Translations under genes and position numbers: made by a program
In this document: one piece after another, positions 58,501 to 64,000 of the stretch
Position numbering within the stretch: position 1 is the first letter of the stretch
Layout: each line of letters begins with the position of its first letter
Assembly: GCA_016808115.1 (NCBI GenBank)
Contig: JAEQBH010005084.1
Location: 186,001-250,000 of the forward strand
Source of the DNA: Tetrastigma voinierianum
Lineage: Eukaryota > Streptophyta > Magnoliopsida > Vitales > Vitaceae
Direction of reading: 5' to 3'
DNA: 64,000 bases
The notes under the pieces: model-generated
Databases searched by the model: none
What the model saw: only the letters and a program-made list of their open reading frames with translations
Told to the model about the DNA's origin: nothing

Positions 58501-58890
58501 TCGGCTTCCAGAAGTCCTCCATAGTATCAGTGATTGGAAGCCTTTCTAAATTTTAACTTCCCTATGTTCAATTGATCTTGTCTTTAAGTAGTGGGGCGCC
58601 GGTTGAGTTTTCTGTGCTTTATCTTTCTAAGCTTACAGGTGATTCTCTACAATTACGTAATACTGGCACAGATCGGATCAGGTGTTATTTCTATGCATTA
58701 AAATTTTGTCCACGAAATCAAAACACACCACATTAGCGGATGAGTCTGGTCAACAGGTATTTTCAATATGGTTTGTTAAAGGTTAGTGGCGAAAAATAAC
58801 CCATTTGCTTGAAAAATTATTTTTGTTCTCCTTAAAATGTCAAATTAGCATTTCCTTCTTTAAATGCGAGATATCGGTTACTAAATTCTT
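58501..58890 (-). other. leader between PBS and gag
   Basis: No coding motif found. It is the expected untranslated leader of the element. Confidence 0.5.
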
Positions 58891-58911
58891 TTGATCGACA
58901 GCGCCATAAAA
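58891..58911 (-). promoter_or_regulatory. primer binding site, degenerate tRNA-Asp type
   Basis: The minus strand reads TTTTATGGCGCTGTCGATC after the LTR end. TGGCGCTGTC matches the start of the TGGCGCCGTTGCCGGGG-type PBS seen intact at 28631. Confidence 0.75.
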
Positions 58912-60473
58912 CTGTTATTTGGATCAGGTAATGTACAGTGTATAACCTGATGCACAGAGATTATTATCTAATCCATGATGTAAAACTTGTTGGTACAAGG
59001 ATTAGGATATGTACACAAAGTGTATAAACGATTATCCACCTAAGGACTATTATCTAATCTAGGAGTAAACAACAAAACTCAAATTAATGATTTCTTTAAG
59101 TATCATGGTCAAAGAATATTTTTTAAGTAAACCATTTTCGTGTGGTTTTTGATCCGATATCTGCAAGTGCCGCAGTCGACAAGTAATAAAATGGATTTAA
59201 GTCGGATATCGATCCCACGAGAAGTCTAAAAATTTTCAATCAACTACCCCGTTCTTAAGCTCCATACTATCTGGGCGATATCCCGATAATGAATTTTGCT
59301 TTACAACAGGAAATATGAATGGTATGAAAAGCGAATAAGCAATAAATGAATTGAATATTGAAATATCAAAATAACAAATTTAGATTTACTTGGTTATCTC
59401 TAAAGAAAACATTGAATAATCAGCTATTGTGAAGAATCGATTCCCTACGATGCATCTTGCATCTTTAGTTTTTGAACTATGGAATCTTTAAAACTAGTCG
59501 AGGATTAATAAAGTGTGACTGGATCTCTCCAAGCCACCCAGTTCATCATCTCACCTTAACTGTTTATCTCGAACACAGAGGGTGAAATAACTACTTTTAA
59601 AACTAGTAGCCTTGTTTTGGGTATTTTTCTTTCTCAATACTTCATACCCTGACATAGACTGCGGACTTGAGCTCATGATTTAGTCATTCAGCGAAGGCTT
59701 TGCACTATCTTGGTTCCTCACCCATAAATTAGAATAGATTATTCTTTCCTTCAGTCAAATCCTTGCTAACACGGGATCGAATTCAACTATTAGATTGGGG
59801 TGAACTCTGTATACTTAAATTTATAACTTCATCAACTCATTCTCGGTTCTGGCGAGGAAGAGAATGTATTGATTTAAATATAGGCGCATTAGATCGACAA
59901 ATTCGAGGTTCAAATACCTTCCGAGTATTTCTTACTCTCGGGAATGCCTTCTTTGTGTCACAGGAGGGCCTCTTGGAAATCGGCTGAAACAACCTCGTTA
60001 TGAATCTGGTAGAAGTGGGATGATTAAAGATACCTTTAAACAAGATGGATTGTTATCATGAGATTGATATTATTATCTGGATCTGTGAAGATTTTATTTC
60101 GACAATAACGTCAAGTCAATGGAGCTGGGTTTCTAAGTGCGAAATTATACCATACATTGGCTTCTTGATCAAGAAAACCTACTTGTAAATCGGAAGCTGG
60201 AGTGTTAAAATCCTAGAATTTGTACGTTGAACAACCACGAGACGATAGTCTAAGAAATATACATCTACATTCAGCTCAATCGCTGCAAATAACGTTCGAA
60301 TCCAAATTTAGAACGAAATACACACCTAATCTAATCTAAAATAAAATGGAAAGAAAAAACGAAAACAAAAAGAAAGAAAAGAAAAGAAAGAAAAGAAAAA
60401 GAAAAAAAAATACAGAGCCGACCTTTCAGATCTCTCTTTCGTGCATGGAAATTTGCTTTTTACGGTAGTAGCG

Positions 60474-60487
60474 ACTTATTTATAGGG
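60474..60487 (-). promoter_or_regulatory. TATA box of the 5' LTR
   Basis: The minus strand reads CCCTATAAATAAGT, about 1.42 kb from the LTR start and about 0.2 kb downstream of the TCGCGA array. Confidence 0.7.
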
Positions 60488-60669
60488 TTACGAGTTGGGC
60501 CTAATTCCAATGCGATGCTGTGGATTTCCCGATGGGTAGCGTATTCTTGTTGGTCGAGCCTCAAAGCCACTGTCATGACATCGAGTTAGTTTGGCACTTG
60601 TTGCGGCATTATCGATAAGTCATGATATTCCTTTGTTTTCTTGCAAGAACCTTATGTATGACAAGGAAT

Positions 60670-61560
60670 CAATGTCAGCGACATGATACCATTCGCAACC
60701 TTTAAATGATGGTTTCGATGTTGCGACGCCGATCTTTTATCGCGACATCCTACATGGCTCCACGGGTTCTAGCACATTACGTTCACGATGTCGCGACGCC
60801 GATCTCTTGTCGTGACAGCCGGCTCCATGTCTTGCGATCCTTCAAGCGGTGATTTGATGTCGCGACATCAATCTCTTGTCGCGACATCACTTTATGGCTC
60901 TGCAGCTTTTGAATTGGTCGTTCCTAGTGTCGCGACGCCGATCTCTTATTAAGACGCCGGCGAATCTCTACTTGACCTTGAACTTGTGTCTTCTTATGTC
61001 CGCGACATCGATCTCTTGTCAGCGACATCAACTTTAGTCTCACGGAGGCTTCAAGCGGGTGTTCTGATGTCGACCTCAATCCCACTTATCGTGGCAATTT
61101 TGCTAATGTTTTGACTTTCCGATGGTTCCCCGATGTCGCGACATCAACTTTATGCTATGGCGCGAACTTCAGGTATCTTCGCCCGTAGCCAGCGACATCG
61201 ATCTCTTGTTGCGACATCAACTTAAGTCTCTGCAGCTTTCAACTGATGGTTTCTGATGTCGCGACATCAATCCTTTGTCGCGACATCACTTTATGGAATT
61301 GCAACTTTCAACTGAGTAAGTCTCATGCCGCGACCTCGATCTCTTGTCGCGACATGATTACTGACCTTGCAGCCCAAATTGGTTTACTTTTTGGTGTCGC
61401 GACATCAGTCTCTGTCGCACTACAGCTTCAAAATCCGCATCGGTTTCGTGCTGAGCACGTCATAAGCGTCAAGGTGCTTCTCTTGTCACGACCTCCATCC
61501 CTTGTCGCGACATCGATCTTCGTCGCGAACATCCGCGTGTTGTCGCGACATCATTCTTAA
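60670..61560 (-). repeat. TCGCGA palindrome array in U3 (right LTR)
   Basis: Same organisation as 47877-48735. Clear 14-bp palindromes GATGTCGCGACATC occur, for example near 60857 and 61254, each followed about 10 bp later by a second TTGTCGCGACATC half-unit. Decayed versions are TTGCGAC, TCGTGAC, CCGCGAC and AGCGAC. Confidence 0.87.
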
Positions 61561-61901
61561 GTCTTTGGTTAGTCTTCGATTTGCCTACATTGCTAGCAAT
61601 GCTGTCGCATTTGCATCAAGTTTCCTTGAATTTTCTACGATGTCATGACACAGTATAAATTCCAGACAATCTGAATAGCTACAACATTGTAGTTACCCAG
61701 TGCTTTCATTTACGCCTGCCATTTTGTATTTTATTCCACCGATTGCTGCATTTTCCTCACGCTTTTTCTTCACTTTCTTTCACACTCCCTGCTAATAACA
61801 AATTAGTGAGTTTCTTCATAATTCTGCATATTAATTTTTCCTTTTCGGATGAAAATCAAGTAGAAAAATGGATTAAAAATAGATGACTTTTAAGCTCATC
61901 A

Positions 61902-62010
61902 CTATCGCAGCACCCATGGCCTCTATGAAGGCCTGCTGATAAAAAACAGGTGGCGGTCGACCATCATCCCGTGGACAACCTCTACGCCCTCGTCCTCTAC
62001 TTGCCATCTA
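61902..62010 (-). pseudogene. gag N-terminus of the minus-strand Tekay-type element
   Basis: The minus strand reads MASRGRGRRGCPRDDGRPPP followed by FYQQAFIEAMGAAI, ending at the insertion site. The Arg/Gly-rich start and the (F/A)...A AI segment fit Tekay-type gag. Coding resumes at 46081. The first CTATC copy is inside this frame. Confidence 0.75.
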
Positions 62011-62344
62011 CAGTCAATGACAATTTAGAATCATTTTGTGTCTACTTATTAGTCACATGCTAACGATAATAGGCTAATATCGAACCATCCGTTCGTTTCC
62101 CGAACTCCTAAGGTTACGTTTCTCAGCTAGTATTGCATTTTCCTATATACATCCTACCATGTATATAATTCACATAATTTGTAACACACAATCACGCACA
62201 TACAATCAAAGCATACACATGAAAACACACAATGCATGTTGTGATCTAATCCTTTCCCGTGGGCTCCTAGGTAACCTCCTATGTAGACTTTGATAACAAA
62301 TTATGATCTAGATATCAAGCACTAGGTAATTCTATCCCAAGCTC

Positions 62345-62368
62345 CGACACCAAGCTGTGACGCTCTTA
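62345..62368 (-). repeat. duplicated LTR-end/PBS junction
   Basis: The minus strand reads GCGTCACAGCTTGGTGTCGG, a second copy of the LTR end (GTCACA) plus PBS start (GCTTGGT.TC) found at 62427-62450. It lies about 90 bp inside the leader. Confidence 0.6.
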
Positions 62369-62425
62369 TACCTTAATGACCATGGCCAAAGCCCAAGCCC
62401 CTCAAGCCCTAAGTACTCGTGTACC

Positions 62426-62443
62426 TATGCTTTGATACCAAGC
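62426..62443 (-). promoter_or_regulatory. primer binding site, initiator tRNA-Met type
   Basis: The minus strand reads GCTTGGTATCAAAGCATA directly after the LTR end GGCGTCACA. TGGTATCA.AGC is complementary to the 3' end of initiator tRNA-Met. Confidence 0.88.
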
Positions 62444-64000
62444 TGTGACGCCCCAAAACCCGGGGGTCCCGTTGACCACCGTCAATCTGCGGAAACATGT
62501 GTGTCTCATATCACGAGACCCATACATGAGTAAAATGACCCAATAGGTCCCATCATCCATACTCGTCCATATATCTACAAAACCATACATTTCTATATAT
62601 CCAAGAGTTATTACATCACTCTTAATACAAAACATATATTAAAACTAGTTTGTTCTAATATATACACAAAACATGAATGCAGGCCCACGGTTGTACTTCA
62701 AAATCTGGCCTCAAGGGCGTCGTGCATACCGAATCCTGTGCACGAAGGGGGTCCCACGACGGGGTGAGCTAACACCCAATAGAGATAAATCCTACAAAGG
62801 CTACTCTCCACCTAGGTGCACATGCAAATGATCATTTCACAGTCAAACAACAACCAATCCGTGCGTACATGTTGTCCTATCATGGAAAAAAAAAAACTAC
62901 TTGCATGTATGAGATGACCTCATACCCCATGTAATAATGTCAACCTCAGGCCACCACCCAATGCAAGTGCCAATGGGGAAATCTTGAGTCGGTCAGGCTC
63001 TGACTCACCTTGCGTAGTCTATGTGATATTTATTTAATCGTTTCATGTCTTTTTGGGCAACATAACTTTGGGGTCTCCTTTGCGGGTCTCCACCCTCAGG
63101 CATTTTTCGGGCTCACCCAGTGGATCTGTTGTCTAACGAGGTTTTTCGGGCTTTCCACGAGGGGGGGGTGTCACATCCTGGTGTCGCGGAAACACTGTTC
63201 GTTCATTTTATTAACATTGTGGAACTCGATTGGACTTTGTCTCATTCCTGCTTCACCTTGCGATTCGTTTGACATAATTACCAAATCAGTACCATGTACA
63301 CACACCCATGTAGCAGGTGTTCTTGCACACCAATGCAATGCGATTTGTGCTTGCACTTTCAAACCCATGACGATGTATGAAGACCTTTACATGGACATTC
63401 TCATGCATTACTATGTGTGTTACATGAACACTCATGTCACAATGCACCTGACATTTCATATATTTAGTTCAACATCAACATAAATGCGATCCTTAGCCGT
63501 GCAAATTTCAAATCGTTACATCACATAAGCATGCGCTCGTCTTTTCTATCGTTGACTCATTCATGTTAACCACGTCATTCGGCATGTATTAACATAATTC
63601 CGACCAATGCCGTGAAGTAATGCGAATTCATATTCAATTTGAGACGCCGTATGTCAGTCATATAGCCCAATGCATATAATTATTTCCATCTTTATCACAC
63701 ATATATCACATATTCAGCATGATATTCAATTTATGGCAATGACACACATTAGCCATTCCCGGCCATAAATCCGGCCATGCTTAGCCTCAGAAATAATTTG
63801 GACTTAGTCCAGTTTTTGTAACTACCACACAAAACATCCAACAAGCAATTCCTTGCTCAGGCCATACACAACCCCAAGCGTTTCAGTTACAAACCAATTC
63901 TAAAAATAGAAGTTCCAAAAACCTGAAAGGACCATTCCTCAACTTTCCGTGACCTAGCCCAATTTTCAGCCCATGTTTTGGCTGAGCACTTTATTCTATT
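62444..64000 (-). repeat. Tekay-type LTR L (5' LTR), cut by window edge
   Basis: Plus-strand reading starts TGTGACGCCCCAAAACCCG. It parallels LTR I to about position 40720 of that copy, so roughly 0.9 kb lies beyond the window. Confidence 0.9.

Larger units (their letters stand above)
46082..61901 (-). mobile_element. Athila-like Ty3/gypsy element (15.8 kb), minus strand
   Basis: Two LTRs of 2979 and 2989 bp, a perfect CTATC duplication, a PBS next to the right LTR and a polypurine tract next to the left LTR fix the minus orientation. Order: gag, protease, RT, RNase H, integrase, env-like ORF, 3' non-coding region. All domains are recognisable and all have some frameshifts. It is younger than the gypsy element it interrupts. 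Confidence 0.93.
58913..61901 (-). repeat. 5' LTR of the 15.8-kb element
   Basis: Plus-strand reading TGTTATTTGGATCAG ... AAGCTCATCA. U3, including the TCGCGA array, lies at the right; R-U5 with the GAAAAGAAA-rich tract (60345-60410) lies at the left. Confidence 0.92.
39165..64000 (-). mobile_element. Tekay-type gypsy element on the minus strand, split by an Athila-like element
   Basis: Reading leftwards it has a 5' LTR (62444 to beyond the window), PBS, gag start (61902-62010), the inserted 15.8-kb element, gag (45540-46076), protease, RT, RNase H, integrase, chromodomain tail, polypurine tract (41654-41667) and 3' LTR (39165-41653). It is the same lineage as the element at 1-5994 and much better preserved, yet most domains still carry frameshifts. 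Confidence 0.9.

Noticed and set aside
1..64000. tRNA, rRNA or intact cellular gene
   Set aside because: No cloverleaf with conserved boxes and no rRNA-like segment was noticed. tRNA-like matches were all primer binding sites next to LTRs.

Overview
This window is plant nuclear DNA made almost entirely of nested transposable elements. The evidence is structural: LTRs with TG...CA ends, tRNA-type primer binding sites, polypurine tracts, pol domains of the plant chromovirus (Tekay/Del-like), Athila and Ty1/copia lineages, and a CACTA-type terminus. No intact cellular gene, rRNA, tRNA or CRISPR array was found. Almost every reading frame is broken. The longest open frames are shadows or short pieces of pol. 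The species cannot be fixed from the sequence; a TE-rich angiosperm is the safe statement.

Left third (1-17060). A degraded Ty1/copia element is the host layer. It is readable at 5995-7006, 13444-13555 and 15692-17060. A Ty3/gypsy element (1-5994) abuts its left side. A CACTA-like element (about 7007-13443) splits its integrase C-terminal region. That element carries a long LTR (7320-11523), which is itself split by a solo LTR (8208-10214) sitting inside a 34-bp tandem repeat. A further solo LTR (13556-15691) lies inside the copia frame.

Middle (17061-25336). A small island of exon-like sequence on the minus strand (about 17100-17900) is the only candidate cellular gene debris. It is followed by a minus-strand copia element (about 17915-24538) whose LTR is interrupted by another Tekay-type solo LTR (18306-20833), then by an Athila/Tat-like LTR scrap.

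Right-centre (25337-39164). Two Tekay-type LTRs are nested one inside the other, and a structurally complete Athila-like element (26870-36832, target duplication GTACT) sits in the inner one. It has LTRs, a tRNA-Asp-type PBS, gag and protease, but no reverse transcriptase or integrase. It carries a GC-rich 3' ORF region preceded by promoter-like sequence.

Right (39165-64000). A minus-strand Tekay-type element has its 3' LTR at 39165-41653, its pol and gag at 41654-46081, and its gag start, PBS and 5' LTR at 61902-64000. Its gag is interrupted by a 15.8-kb minus-strand Athila-like element (46082-61901, target duplication CTATC). That element has recognisable gag, protease, RT, RNase H, integrase and a 3' env-like ORF. 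Its LTRs carry arrays of the palindrome GATGTCGCGACATC upstream of a TATA box. A small cluster of the same core lies upstream of the env-like ORF. This motif system is the most interesting signal in the window.
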